A stretch of 64,000 nucleotides of DNA from Desulfovibrio cuneatus DSM 11391 (GCF_000430005.1 NZ_KE387017.1:1-64000); one strand, 5' to 3'; numbered from the stretch's first letter, positions 16,863-25,284 are shown. The notes: a model not told the origin generated them from the sequence alone. Made by a program: numbers and translations.

Positions 16863-17648
16863 TTACTCAGGGGAAATCGCAACCCGAAAGCCGAAGTCTG
16901 TGTTGCGGTAACCAAGGGAGTAGTTCATCCTGCTGGCAGAGCGGCAATACTTGATGTGGCTGCGCCAGCCGCCACCGCGCCGAACGTGTTCAGTGCCGGT
17001 ATCCGGGCCTTTGGGGTCGGAATTAGGACTAGTGCGGTAATAGGTTTCCCCGTACCAGTCGTGCACCCATTCCCACACATTGCCATACATGTCGTACAGG
17101 CCCCAGGCATTGGGCAGTTTTTCTCCCACCGGGTGTGTTGAGCCTGAGGCATAGTCTTCACCAAACCAGGCATACTGGTTCAAGGCAGCTGCGTAGTCGC
17201 CAAATGAATAGGTGGCGTCCGAACCTGCCCTGGATGCGTATTCCCATTCTGCCTCAGTGGGAAGGCGGTAACGGTTGTGCCCTTCTTTGACATTGAGGAG
17301 GTTAATGAATTCATAGGCGTCTTCCCAGGAAACTTGTTCCACAGGGTTGCTACGGCCTTTAAATTTGCTGGGGTTTTTCCCCATAATGGCAACCCACTGG
17401 GCTTGGGTAACTTCATATTTTCCCAAGTAAAACGCTTTGGTTAACGTTACAGGGTGGCGTGGTGTTTCAAGGTCGCTGGCGTCTTCAAAATTTTTATCTG
17501 CACCCATTGTGAAGTGCCCTGCGGGGATAAGTACAAATTCCATACCAATACTGTTGGTAAAAGTACTTTCCGCTGCCAGGACTGTGCTGGAAAAAGGCAG
17601 GCCCAGGCAAAGCAAGCACAGGCATAACAAATGAGTGCTGCGTCTCAT
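16863..17648 (-). CDS. Exported FGE/SUMF1-like protein
   Basis: 261 residues with an N-terminal signal peptide (MRRSTHLLCLCLLCLGLPFSS, cleavage near VLAAES) and one formylglycine-generating-enzyme-sulfatase domain: MEFVLIPAGHFTMGAD, LGKYEVTQAQW, RLPTEAEWEYA, GNVWEWVHDWY, RRGGGWRS and GFRVA. The paired active-site cysteines of true FGE are not evident (only one Cys near HIKYCRSASR). It is therefore likely an FGE-fold protein of another function rather than a sulfatase activator. No sulfatase gene is nearby. Confidence 0.85.
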   Translation of the reverse strand: MRRSTHLLCLCLLCLGLPFSSTVLAAESTFTNSIGMEFVLIPAGHFTMGADKNFEDASDLETPRHPVTLTKAFYLGKYEVTQAQWVAIMGKNPSKFKGRSNPVEQVSWEDAYEFINLLNVKEGHNRYRLPTEAEWEYASRAGSDATYSFGDYAAALNQYAWFGEDYASGSTHPVGEKLPNAWGLYDMYGNVWEWVHDWYGETYYRTSPNSDPKGPDTGTEHVRRGGGWRSHIKYCRSASRMNYSLGYRNTDFGFRVAISPE

Positions 17649-17948
17649 AGAGTTCTCCTACAATACAGGGAATAATTCCAGTTGGGTGACAACAGTGTGC
17701 CCTAAACAGCGAGTACCAGAGTACGTTCTGGTTTTTCATCACGTTTCCCCTGTGTGCAGACTGGCATACCTGGTAATGACTTTCAAGTTTTTATTGTGAT
17801 TTTCCAGGCGGGGGGCACTCGTTCAGCTTCTCCTATGTCTGTTGCAGTAAACACATACGCCATGAATAAAAAGAATCCACTTCCTTTGTACCATGAGTAA
17901 ATTATGTGCCTTTTGTAAACAAGTGGAGTTCATTTGTTTGGGCATGAA

Positions 17949-17981
17949 GCTGATTCATGGCAGCAACACAGCGTTTCCCTA
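17949..17981. repeat. Partial MITE-like repeat end downstream of AOR
   Basis: GCTGATT and GCGTTTCCCTA, the two halves of the family's terminal sequence, occur 15 bases apart at 17949-17981. This looks like a collapsed or solo copy, just beyond the AOR terminator. Confidence 0.45.
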
Positions 17982-17984
17982 AAA

Positions 17985-18013
17985 ACACAAAACCCCCTTA
18001 CGGGGGTTTTGTC
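17985..18013 (-). terminator. Terminator of the AOR gene
   Basis: ACAAAACCCCC-TTAC-GGGGGTTTTGT. On the minus strand it is followed by GTGTTTTTAGG, suiting termination of the AOR transcript. Confidence 0.85.
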
Positions 18014-18052
18014 AGGGTGGTGGTTCACGTCAGGCCAAGCGGCCCAACGCAG

Positions 18053-19786
18053 TTACCACTTGAGGGTTGTTTGCAGTTCTTCAGGGGTAATGCCAAAGGT
18101 GATGTTGTGTGGGGGCAGTGGCTCGTCGTTGAAGAAGTCGGGCAGGCGGTCGTGCGCTTCTGTAATGCCCGCTGCACGGTTGAAGGCAATTTCTGTTTCC
18201 AGAATATTTTTGCCAAGTGCGCCTACATCGTCCAGGCCAAGGCTCAGGCCATACTTGGCGTTGAGCATGTCCACAATGGCCACCAGTGCTTCAGGCTTGT
18301 CCAGCACGGCAAAGGCAACAAACAGGCACAGGCCTGTGGCGTCAATAGCTGCGGTAGCAATTTGCAGCTCGCGGGAAAGGGCAATTTGGCCTTCAGGCTT
18401 CAACGGGTCTACTGTGCCGCCAATGCTCAGAATGTTGGCAGTAACAGAGTAGCCTGCGGTGTGGTCTGCGCCCATGGGGCTGGTGGCGTAAGTAACGCCA
18501 ATGCCTTTCACTGTGCGGGGGTCGTACGCTGGCATGCTTTGCCCTTTTACGGTGGGCACGCGGCGCACGCCAAACACTTTGCCAGTTACTTCTGTGCCGC
18601 AACCAATAACGCGGCCAAGTGGGGTGCCTTCACCCACCTGGGCTACCAGCTTCAAGGCACCTTCAGCGTCGCCAAAGGGCAGCACGCCAGCTTCCATGGC
18701 AACAGCCAAAGCAGCACCAACGTCAATGGTGTCAATGCCTATGTCGTCGCACAGTTTGTCAAAGTGGGCTACTGCGTCTATGTCGCTAATGCCACAGTTG
18801 GCACCAAAAGACCACAGGGTTTCATATTCTGGCCATTTGCCGATAAGTTTACCGTCTTTGCCGGGGTACAGGCCGCTGCACCGAATAATACAGCCACTCA
18901 TGCAGCCGTGGGCAACAACGCCTTCGCCGCCGCGTTCCTGGGTTAACTGGTTCAAGCGTTCGCCGGAAATGCCTTCATGCCCGGCAAAGCGACCATTGCT
19001 GAAGTTGTTGGTGGGCAGGCCACCTGCTTCATGCAGAATGTTCACCAGCACAGCGGTGCCGTAGTTTGCCAGGCCTTCCCCGGTCACGGGGTGGCTGGTA
19101 AGGGCCTGGGCAAAGCGCTTGGCAGCTTCTTTAAAGGCCGTTTCATCATGCAGTTCGTGGTTTGTGCAGCCTTCAGGGTTCACAATAATGGCTTTAAGCC
19201 CTTTGGAACCCATAACAGCGCCTACGCCGCCGCGGCCTGCATGGCGGGCCGGGCGCAGTTCCCTGTCTGTAAAGGCAATGGTGGCAGCCGTAACTTTATA
19301 TTCGCCAGCTTTCCCAATGGTAATGTAGCTGCATTTGTCGCCATAGGTTTTTATGAGGCCAGCTACTGTGTCGTAGTTGTTATTTCCGGCAAGGGTGCAG
19401 GGCACAAGGCGGGCAGTGTCTTTGCCAAGTTCCAGTTGCAGCCATTCCCCTTTGGGTGCCATGCCTTCAACTACAATGGCGGCAATGCCCAGTTTGGCAA
19501 GGTGCCCACCGGGTTGCCCGCCGGAGTTGGATTCTTTGATGCCGCCAGTGAGGGGGCTTTTGCAGCCAACGGAAATGCGGTTGGAGTTGGCACAAATGGT
19601 TGCGCCAAGCAGGCCAGGGGCGAATACCAGCTTGTTGTGGGGGCCAAGGGCTGTGCAGGTGGGGGGCACTTCTTTGCCAACAATGGCAGAAGTAAGGCCG
19701 CGCCCGCCCATGCCAACGTATGCAGCAGGGATTTTTTCAAAGGTGCACTGCCGGGTGGTCATATTAACACGCAGTAACTTGGACAT
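18053..19786 (-). CDS. aor: Tungsten-type aldehyde:ferredoxin oxidoreductase family protein
   Basis: 577 residues; cytoplasmic W-bis-pterin/[4Fe-4S] enzyme family that oxidises aldehydes to acids with ferredoxin. The N-terminal domain has GGRGLTSAIVGKEVP and RHAGRGGVGAVMGSKGLKAI. Cluster cysteines lie in GCMSGCIIRCSG with CX3CX3C spacing, and a distal Cys is in TGLCLFVAF. The CX3CX3C form differs from the CX2CX3C of archaeal AOR and recalls the YdhV-like branch, so the substrate is uncertain. The start ATG has GGAG upstream. The tungstate importer lies upstream and the cofactor genes downstream on the same strand. Confidence 0.92.
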   Translation of the reverse strand: MSKLLRVNMTTRQCTFEKIPAAYVGMGGRGLTSAIVGKEVPPTCTALGPHNKLVFAPGLLGATICANSNRISVGCKSPLTGGIKESNSGGQPGGHLAKLGIAAIVVEGMAPKGEWLQLELGKDTARLVPCTLAGNNNYDTVAGLIKTYGDKCSYITIGKAGEYKVTAATIAFTDRELRPARHAGRGGVGAVMGSKGLKAIIVNPEGCTNHELHDETAFKEAAKRFAQALTSHPVTGEGLANYGTAVLVNILHEAGGLPTNNFSNGRFAGHEGISGERLNQLTQERGGEGVVAHGCMSGCIIRCSGLYPGKDGKLIGKWPEYETLWSFGANCGISDIDAVAHFDKLCDDIGIDTIDVGAALAVAMEAGVLPFGDAEGALKLVAQVGEGTPLGRVIGCGTEVTGKVFGVRRVPTVKGQSMPAYDPRTVKGIGVTYATSPMGADHTAGYSVTANILSIGGTVDPLKPEGQIALSRELQIATAAIDATGLCLFVAFAVLDKPEALVAIVDMLNAKYGLSLGLDDVGALGKNILETEIAFNRAAGITEAHDRLPDFFNDEPLPPHNITFGITPEELQTTLKW

Positions 19787-20190
19787 GGTTTTCTCCTTTA
19801 AGGAAAAAATGAAAGGGGCAAACAAAAAGGGGTATCAGAAATATTTGTTTTGTGAACTTATTTTGCTATTTCAAAGTAGTATGCCATGCCCACAGGCTTG
19901 GTATGCTGGTGCAAGGGAAGAACGGATGTTTGATAGACACGAGTATCATAGCGTTCTGTCCCATTTGTGTCAATTAAACGGCAATAATTTCAGGATACTA
20001 TGTCTGCTTGGACATAATGAGAAAAGCCGTGCGCAGGGGGTTGGGCGGGCAGGATGTATGCTTTTTCGCATAAAATTATAGCGCAGAAAGACGTATTCTA
20101 TGCAAGACCGCGCCAAAATGGTGTGTTGGGTGTTTTTTGCATCATTTTGGAATGGTAGGCCCCCCCAGCAATTGTTGTGGGAATTTGTAA
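19787..20190. other. Intergenic region upstream of AOR
   Basis: About 400 AT-richer bases with no credible gene. It contains a short palindrome ATGTC-TGCTTG-GACAT (20000-20015) and a wider inverted repeat CCAAAATG (20113-20120) with CATTTTGG (20143-20150). Either could be an operator for the ModE-like regulator, but neither is a known ModE box. The AOR ribosome binding site is GGAG at about 19793. Confidence 0.5.
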
Positions 20191-20820
20191 TTATGCGGGG
20201 GCAACCGTAAGGCGCACCAATGCCTCTTTGGGCATGGCCTGCCAGGTGGGCAGGAAGCTGGCAAGGGGGCCATTTGCTTGGGCGCCGGGTGTGCCCGTTT
20301 CGCCAGTGCTGCCTGTAAAGGTACAGTGTGCGCGCGATTCCGGGGAAACGTATTGTTCTAATTGGGCCGGGGTAACATACACCCCCTGGGCCAGAAAGTG
20401 GGGGGCCAGCATGGGCATGCTCAGGCTGAACAGGGCAAGGGTAATGTAGCTGTGTTCTTTCACTGCTTCATGGGTTTTATCCAGGTGGGTTATGCCGGGG
20501 CGCAGGCCTGCCAGGGGGCTGCCAAGGCGCATGGCAAGCCCTGCTGCGCCAGGCAGGCCGGCGGCAAGGGCAATGCGGCACCCTTCATGGGCAAAGGCGG
20601 TTTCCAGGTTGTCCACAGGTTTGCCGTCCAGAAAGAACACGGTGATGCGTTGCAGCACTTCTGCGGGCACGGCAAGGTCGTGGGCAAACAGGGTGTGCAG
20701 GCAAATGCCTGTGCGGCAGGGAAGCAGCACGCCAGATTGCAAGATGAGGTTGAGGCTTGGGGTTGGGGCGGTGAGGTGCAACTGGGCGGCGCTGGTGAAG
20801 GCGGGTGTGGACACGTGCAT
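20191..20820 (-). CDS. Unknown protein upstream of AOR
   Basis: 209 residues, no recognised family, no signal peptide or membrane helix. It contains LPCRTGICLHTLFAHDL and a beta-rich FFLDGKPVDNLETAFAHEGCRIALAAGLPG segment. The ATG at 20820 has AAAGGAAA upstream. It sits alone between tupC (with a terminator in between) and AOR, and the 400-base gap to AOR suggests separate promoters. Its location implies a role in tungsten enzyme function, which is inference only. Confidence 0.75.
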   Translation of the reverse strand: MHVSTPAFTSAAQLHLTAPTPSLNLILQSGVLLPCRTGICLHTLFAHDLAVPAEVLQRITVFFLDGKPVDNLETAFAHEGCRIALAAGLPGAAGLAMRLGSPLAGLRPGITHLDKTHEAVKEHSYITLALFSLSMPMLAPHFLAQGVYVTPAQLEQYVSPESRAHCTFTGSTGETGTPGAQANGPLASFLPTWQAMPKEALVRLTVAPA

Positions 20821-20918
20821 GGTAGTTTCCTTTCCAAAACGCTCGTTATTCAGTGCTTTTATGAAGAAACACTGTGCGTTGCCTGTGGCAAGAAGTGGAG
20901 ACATGCCTTGTAATACTA

Positions 20919-20960
20919 TAAAAAAGGGGCGTGCTCTCACCCTTGGTAAGCATGCCCTTT
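20919..20960 (-). terminator. Terminator of the tupABC operon
   Basis: Read on the minus strand, AAAGGGCATGCT pairs with AGCACGCCCCTTT across a 13-base loop and is followed by TTTTTTATAG, just downstream of tupC. Confidence 0.8.
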
Positions 20961-21025
20961 GATAGTACACAGTGTTTTTCACCAAAGCAAGGAGTGCCCC
21001 TTGCTGGGGAGCTGGTTGAGTACTT

Positions 21026-21691
21026 CTATACTTTGTTCTTGGCCCGCAAGGCCTGCCCGTTTTTCAGGGTGACCGTTTCATCGCACAGGGTGGCTATCAG
21101 GTCTGGGTCGTGGGAAGTGATGATAAGCGTGAGCCCGCGTTGGTGGCACAACTCGCGCATAAGGGCCACAAGGTCTGCCCGTGCGTCGTAGTCCACATTG
21201 GCGGTGGGTTCATCAAACAGAATGACCTCTGCCCCGGCAGCCATGGCCCTGGCAATGCTGGCCCGCTGCGCTTCCCCACCGGAAAGGTGCTGGGCAGGGC
21301 TTTGGGCCAGGTGGGCAATGCCCACGGCCTGCATAAGGGCTTCAGCTTTTTGCTGGCGCACCCCTTTTCCCATTTTTTTCAGGCGCATGGGGTATTCAAC
21401 ATTATATTGCAGGGTGCCGCTGAACATCACAGGCCATTGGGGCACCCACACCACTTTGGCCCGTAGTCGGGCCATGTTATGGGCTGTAACTTCCTGCCCC
21501 TGGAATACAATGCGCCCCTGGGTGGGTGCTTCCAGAAAGGCCAGGCGTTTAAGCAAGGTTGTTTTTCCAGAGCCATTAGGCCCCAGCAGGCCATAAATGC
21601 GCCCAGCTTCCAGGGTGAGGGATGCAATGGTGAGTACGGTGCGTTGCCCGTAGCACTGCACAAGGTGTTCAATGTGAAAAAGCGGAGTCAT
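21026..21691 (-). CDS. tupC: Tungstate ABC transporter ATP-binding protein
   Basis: 221-residue ABC ATPase with Walker A GPNGSGKTT, Q-loop VPQWPVMF, signature LSGGEAQR, Walker B VILFDEPTANVD and switch His TSHDPDLI. It powers the TupAB importer. Its ATG overlaps the tupB stop codon (ATGA-type overlap), so translation is coupled. Specificity is inherited from TupA. Confidence 0.93.
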   Translation of the reverse strand: MTPLFHIEHLVQCYGQRTVLTIASLTLEAGRIYGLLGPNGSGKTTLLKRLAFLEAPTQGRIVFQGQEVTAHNMARLRAKVVWVPQWPVMFSGTLQYNVEYPMRLKKMGKGVRQQKAEALMQAVGIAHLAQSPAQHLSGGEAQRASIARAMAAGAEVILFDEPTANVDYDARADLVALMRELCHQRGLTLIITSHDPDLIATLCDETVTLKNGQALRAKNKV

Positions 21692-22392
21692 GCAGTTTGC
21701 TCCATGCGGCGCTGGAACATGTGGAGAATGGCGTTAAGCAGAAAGCTGGTGAGCAGCAGCACAAGGCCCAGGGCCAGGGCCAGGGCAAATTCGCCTTTGT
21801 CGTATTCCAGGGCCATGGCGGTTGTCATGGTGCGGGTAAAGCCTTTAATGTTGCCCCCCAGCATCATGCTTACCCCCACTTCGGCAATGCCACGCCCAAA
21901 GGCGGCGCACAGGGCAGCCATAAGGGCAAAACGCGCTTCACGCATAACAGCCACGCGGGCCTGCCATTCCGTTGCCCCAAGGGTTAAGGCGGCATAGCGA
22001 TATTTTGTGTCCAGCCGGTTCACAGCGGCAAGGCATAGCATGGTGACCAGGGGCAAAATGAGTACCGTTTGCCCAAGGGTAATGGCCGTAGGCGTGTACA
22101 GCAACCCCAGGCTGCCAAGGGGCCCCTGGCTCCCAATGAGGATGTATAAAAACAGACCTACCACCACAGTGGGCAGGGCTTGCAGGGAGTTAAGCACTAA
22201 AATAACGCCTTGCCTGCCCCGAAAGCGTGCCTGGCTTAAGGAAAGGGCCAGGGGAATGCCCATAATGCACGCTGCCACGCAGGCAAACAGGGTGCAACGC
22301 AGGGAAAGGAAAATAATTCCCCACACATGGCTTTCCCCCTGCACCAGCATGAGCAGGGCAGAAGCAAGGCTATCAAGCAGCAACGAATCCAT
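21688..22392 (-). CDS. tupB: Tungstate ABC transporter permease
   Basis: 234-residue inner-membrane permease with about five hydrophobic helices and the binding-protein-dependent inner-membrane component loop (EARFALMAALCAAFGRGIAEVG) that docks with the ATPase. It lies between tupA and tupC on the same strand, 121 bases after tupA with an intervening hairpin. Confidence 0.93.
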   Translation of the reverse strand: MDSLLLDSLASALLMLVQGESHVWGIIFLSLRCTLFACVAACIMGIPLALSLSQARFRGRQGVILVLNSLQALPTVVVGLFLYILIGSQGPLGSLGLLYTPTAITLGQTVLILPLVTMLCLAAVNRLDTKYRYAALTLGATEWQARVAVMREARFALMAALCAAFGRGIAEVGVSMMLGGNIKGFTRTMTTAMALEYDKGEFALALALGLVLLLTSFLLNAILHMFQRRMEQTA

Positions 22393-22435
22393 AGGTATTG
22401 CTCGGCAGGGTTATGTATTGCGCCGTTTAAAAGGG

Positions 22436-22465
22436 TGCCCTGTATGGCAGGCTCAATACAGGGCA
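22436..22465 (-). terminator. Intercistronic hairpin between tupA and tupB
   Basis: Perfect 10-bp stem TGCCCTGTAT/ATACAGGGCA with a 10-base loop; read on the minus strand it is followed by CCCTTTTAAA. Such a structure usually lets part of the transcription stop or protects the upstream mRNA, giving more binding protein than permease. Its effect here is inferred. Confidence 0.6.
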
Positions 22466-22513
22466 GTAAACTAATCCCTTTTCTGCCACAAGGCAAGAAC
22501 GGGAAGGGGTGTG

Positions 22514-23413
22514 CTATTTTTTGGGCATTGCGTCGGGGAAAAACAGTTGCTTGCCTTGCAGGGTGTATGCTGCAATGTGTTCTTGCCCGGCCTCGGAAAC
22601 AAGCCATTGTGCGAACTTTTCCGCAGCATTAAACTGCACATGGGGGAATTTTTTGGGGTTCACGGGAATAACCCCGTAAGGGTTCAGCAGCGGGCCATCG
22701 TTTTCCGCTAAAATTTCCAAGGTAGTGGGAGGATTTTTGCCAAATCTTTGCTGCACAAAGGTGCCCCTGTCTGCCAGGGTATAGGCCTTTTTTTCTTCCG
22801 CCATCATCAGGGTTTTGCCCATGCCTTGCCCAATGCTCATATACCATTCACCCTTGGGGGCTTCAAAAATTACTTGGGCAGGCTTGCCGCCCTTCATGAT
22901 ATTTTGGGTGGTTTTTTCTAGGGGCACACCAGCTTCTTTCCACAGGGCCAGTTCTTTGGCATGGGTGCCGCTGTCGTCGCCGCGGGAAATAAAGGGAGCT
23001 TTTTTACTGGCAATGGCTTTTAAGGCATCGTCAATCTTTTTCAGGTTCTTCACACCAGCCGGGTCGCTGGCAGGGCCAACCAGCACAAAGTCGTTGTGCA
23101 TTACTGCATAGCGCTTGGTGCCATACCCTTCTTCCACAAACTTCACTTCCCTGGCCGTGTCGTGCACAAACACCACATCCACGTTGCCGTCCATGCCATC
23201 ACGCAGGGCTGCTCCTGTGCCTTTGGCAATAACCTGCACGGTAATACCCGTATCTGCGGTGAATTTGGGCAACAGGTAGTCCAGCAGGCCGGAATCTTGC
23301 GTGCTGGTGGTGGTGGACATTTTAATGGTTTCCCCTGCAATGGCCGGCGTGGCAGCCGCACAGCCCAAGGCAAGGCAACAAAGCGAAAAGACACTCAAAA
23401 TGTGTTTCATCAT
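22514..23413 (-). CDS. tupA: Tungstate-binding periplasmic protein
   Basis: 299 residues with a signal peptide (MMKHILSVFSLCCLALGCAAA, cleavage near AIAGE). The TTTS tetrapeptide just after the mature N-terminus (IKMSTTTSTQDSG) is the signature that separates TupA from molybdate-binding ModA and WtpA. TupA delivers tungstate with very high affinity to TupBC. The start has AGGAG upstream. It is the first gene of tupABC and divergent from the small-peptide gene. Confidence 0.95.
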   Translation of the reverse strand: MMKHILSVFSLCCLALGCAAATPAIAGETIKMSTTTSTQDSGLLDYLLPKFTADTGITVQVIAKGTGAALRDGMDGNVDVVFVHDTAREVKFVEEGYGTKRYAVMHNDFVLVGPASDPAGVKNLKKIDDALKAIASKKAPFISRGDDSGTHAKELALWKEAGVPLEKTTQNIMKGGKPAQVIFEAPKGEWYMSIGQGMGKTLMMAEEKKAYTLADRGTFVQQRFGKNPPTTLEILAENDGPLLNPYGVIPVNPKKFPHVQFNAAEKFAQWLVSEAGQEHIAAYTLQGKQLFFPDAMPKK

Positions 23414-23610
23414 GGCAGACTCCTTACATAAATTGTTCCTCTTAGAGAACACAAAATAATTATTTTGTCAAACTTGACATATATTAATAAATTCTTACCT
23501 TATACGTAAACAACAGGAGAGTGTGCAATGGTACTTTACAAAATAGAAGAAAGGGGTATGCTTTCCATGTTTTCCGCTTTTACGAAACAATACTACTTTG
23601 AGAGGATATA

Positions 23611-23715
23611 ATGAAAAAGTTTCTTTTTGCCACCATGGGCCTGTTCGCCATCTGTACCGCTGTGTATGCGTCGTCTGTGGCAATTTCCCTTGCAATTCAC
23701 AACGTGAGCATATAA
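23611..23715 (+). CDS. 34-residue secreted or membrane micropeptide
   Basis: Short frame preceded by a good ribosome binding site (AGAGG seven bases before the ATG). The peptide begins MKKFLFATMGLFAICTAVYASS and continues hydrophobically to HNVSI. It is either a bare signal-peptide-like leader with a possible cleavage site at VYAS or a single-span membrane peptide. It is closed by its own hairpin (23724-23753), so it looks like an independent unit. A TTGACA box lies at 23474. No family is recognised. Confidence 0.55.
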   Translation: MKKFLFATMGLFAICTAVYASSVAISLAIHNVSI

Positions 23716-23723
23716 CACTCTAG

Positions 23724-23753
23724 CTAGCCTGGGGCCGCAAGGCCTCAGGCTAC
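23724..23753 (+). terminator. Hairpin after the micropeptide
   Basis: AGCCTG-GGGCC-GCAA-GGCC-TCAGGCT folds into a near-perfect hairpin between the micropeptide stop and metQ. The T-run is poor, so it may terminate only partly. Confidence 0.5.
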
Positions 23754-23862
23754 TGTTATGGTCAGGGGGCTACTTATTTCTTGGAATGAAGCCACCGTGC
23801 TTTTTGTAAAAAGCCCCCTTATTGTTGTTTGTTCACACTTATTTGCTCATCACGAGGTTATC

Positions 23863-24642
23863 ATGAAAAAACTTCTTCTTGCAGCCCTCACTTTTTGTGC
23901 ATTCAGCTCAGTTGCCTTTGCTTCTTCCAAAGAAATTGTGGTGGGTGCTACCCCCTTCCCGCATAAAGACCTGCTGATGGTGGCCAAACCTTTGCTTGAA
24001 AAAGAAGGGTTTACGCTGGTGGTGAAGGAGTTTTCCGACTACATTCAGCCCAACGTGGCTCTTGCAGAAAAAAACCTTGATGCCAACTTTTTTCAGCACA
24101 TTCCTTACCTTGAGAACATGAACAAGGAAAAAGGGCTGAAGCTGGCCTGGGTTGCCAAAGTACACATTGAGCCCCTTGGCCTGTATTCCAAAAAAATTAA
24201 AAAATTGGAAGAACTGAAAAAAGGTGATCTGGTTGCCGTGCCCAGCGACCCTACCAACGGTGCCCGTGCCCTGCGCCTGCTTGAAGCCCACGGCCTTATT
24301 AAGCTGAAGCCCGGTGCCCTGGTAACAGTGAAAGACGTGGTGGAAAACCCCCGCGGCCTGCAACTGAAAGAACTGGATGCTGCCCAGTTGCCCAGAACCC
24401 TGATGGACGTGACCGCTTCTGTTATTAACACCAACTTTGCCAGCGAAGCCGGGCTTATTCCTTCCCGCGACGCCATTGTTATTGAAGGCAAAGACTCCCC
24501 ATACGCCAACGTCATTGTTGTGCGTGAAGCGGAAAAGGATTCTGCCAAGACAAAAGCCTTGGTAAAAGCCATGCAGTCCCCTGAAGTGCGGGCCTTTATT
24601 GAGAAGGATCTGGAGCCTAAGGGCATTGTCCCCGCGTTTTAG
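23863..24642 (+). CDS. metQ: MetQ/NlpA-family substrate-binding protein
   Basis: 259 residues, D-methionine-type ABC binding protein. Signal peptide MKKLLLAALTFCAFSSVAFASS; there is no lipobox cysteine, so it is periplasmic rather than a lipoprotein. Family blocks are EIVVGATPFPHKDLL, NVALAEKNLDANFFQHIPYL, VPSDPTNGARALRLL and NTNFASEAGL. The frame is open from 23758, but ATG 23863 with GAGG upstream gives the signal peptide. No metN or metI is adjacent, so the partner transporter must be elsewhere. It may bind methionine or another small amino acid. Confidence 0.9.
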   Translation: MKKLLLAALTFCAFSSVAFASSKEIVVGATPFPHKDLLMVAKPLLEKEGFTLVVKEFSDYIQPNVALAEKNLDANFFQHIPYLENMNKEKGLKLAWVAKVHIEPLGLYSKKIKKLEELKKGDLVAVPSDPTNGARALRLLEAHGLIKLKPGALVTVKDVVENPRGLQLKELDAAQLPRTLMDVTASVINTNFASEAGLIPSRDAIVIEGKDSPYANVIVVREAEKDSAKTKALVKAMQSPEVRAFIEKDLEPKGIVPAF

Positions 24643-24951
24643 TTTCCGCTCGGGCTTCGTGAGGATGTGCGGACGGCAAAGCCGCCCGCACCCTCCGCTC
24701 TCGCTCCACGGCTCGCTACGCTCGCGACTGCCGTCGGCTTTAGGGAAGTAAGGGCAAGGCACTAGCTTTTGGCATCGTGCCTAGCCAAACACGAAAACTG
24801 AGACTTTCTCATTCTCCGTTTACATTGCTGGCAAGGTGCTTCGGCACAAAGCCGTCTACACCCCCAGTAACCAAGAAATAGCCACCTAATGCAAGTTAGG
24901 TGGCTATTTCTATTAGGTAAGTTTTCGCAAGTGTGGAATATCAGTTTTTAA
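24643..24951. other. Intergenic region after metQ
   Basis: No gene seen. A strong hairpin GTGCGG-A-CGGC/GCCG-C-CCGCAC occupies 24667-24691, followed by GCGAGCG/CGCTCGC-like short repeats to 24740. The region ends with the bidirectional terminator at 24874. Confidence 0.6.
24874..24911. terminator. Bidirectional terminator between metQ and the lipoprotein gene
   Basis: AGAAATAGCCACCTAA pairs perfectly with TTAGGTGGCTATTTCT across a six-base loop; both sides are AT-rich. It serves the convergent metQ and lipoprotein genes. Confidence 0.85.
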
Positions 24952-25284
24952 TTATTTGCACTTTTTCTTGTCCATGCTTTGCAGCACTGCTTCTTTTTCT
25001 CCTCGTACCACAGCAAGTTCTGAAGCTTCAATGCCATCTCCTTGGCCATAACCCACCCAGAAGGCTTGCACATTACTGGATTTTCTGCGCTGTTCCTGGG
25101 CAATCACCAGTTGGCTTTCCCTGCGGTTCAGGCTGGTGAGTTCCGTGGAAAGGGTGGGGCAGTCGTACTGCTCATATTTAAGTGGGGAAGTGCGAGCGCC
25201 TGTAATTTGGGCAGGCGGGGTGGGCATGTTCATACACCCGGTAAGGGAAACAGCAACAAGCGAAACAAGAACAGCATACTTCAT
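24952..25284 (-). CDS. Small lipoprotein of unknown function
   Basis: 110 residues starting MKYAVLVSLVAVSLTGCMNMP, a type II signal with lipobox LTGC, so it is lipid-anchored at Cys17. The mature part is hydrophilic and helical, with two conserved-looking cysteines (YDCPT and the KKKCK tail) that could pair. The start ATG 25284 has AGGAG upstream; the frame is open to 25317 but without a signal. No family recognised. Confidence 0.8.
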   Translation of the reverse strand: MKYAVLVSLVAVSLTGCMNMPTPPAQITGARTSPLKYEQYDCPTLSTELTSLNRRESQLVIAQEQRRKSSNVQAFWVGYGQGDGIEASELAVVRGEKEAVLQSMDKKKCK

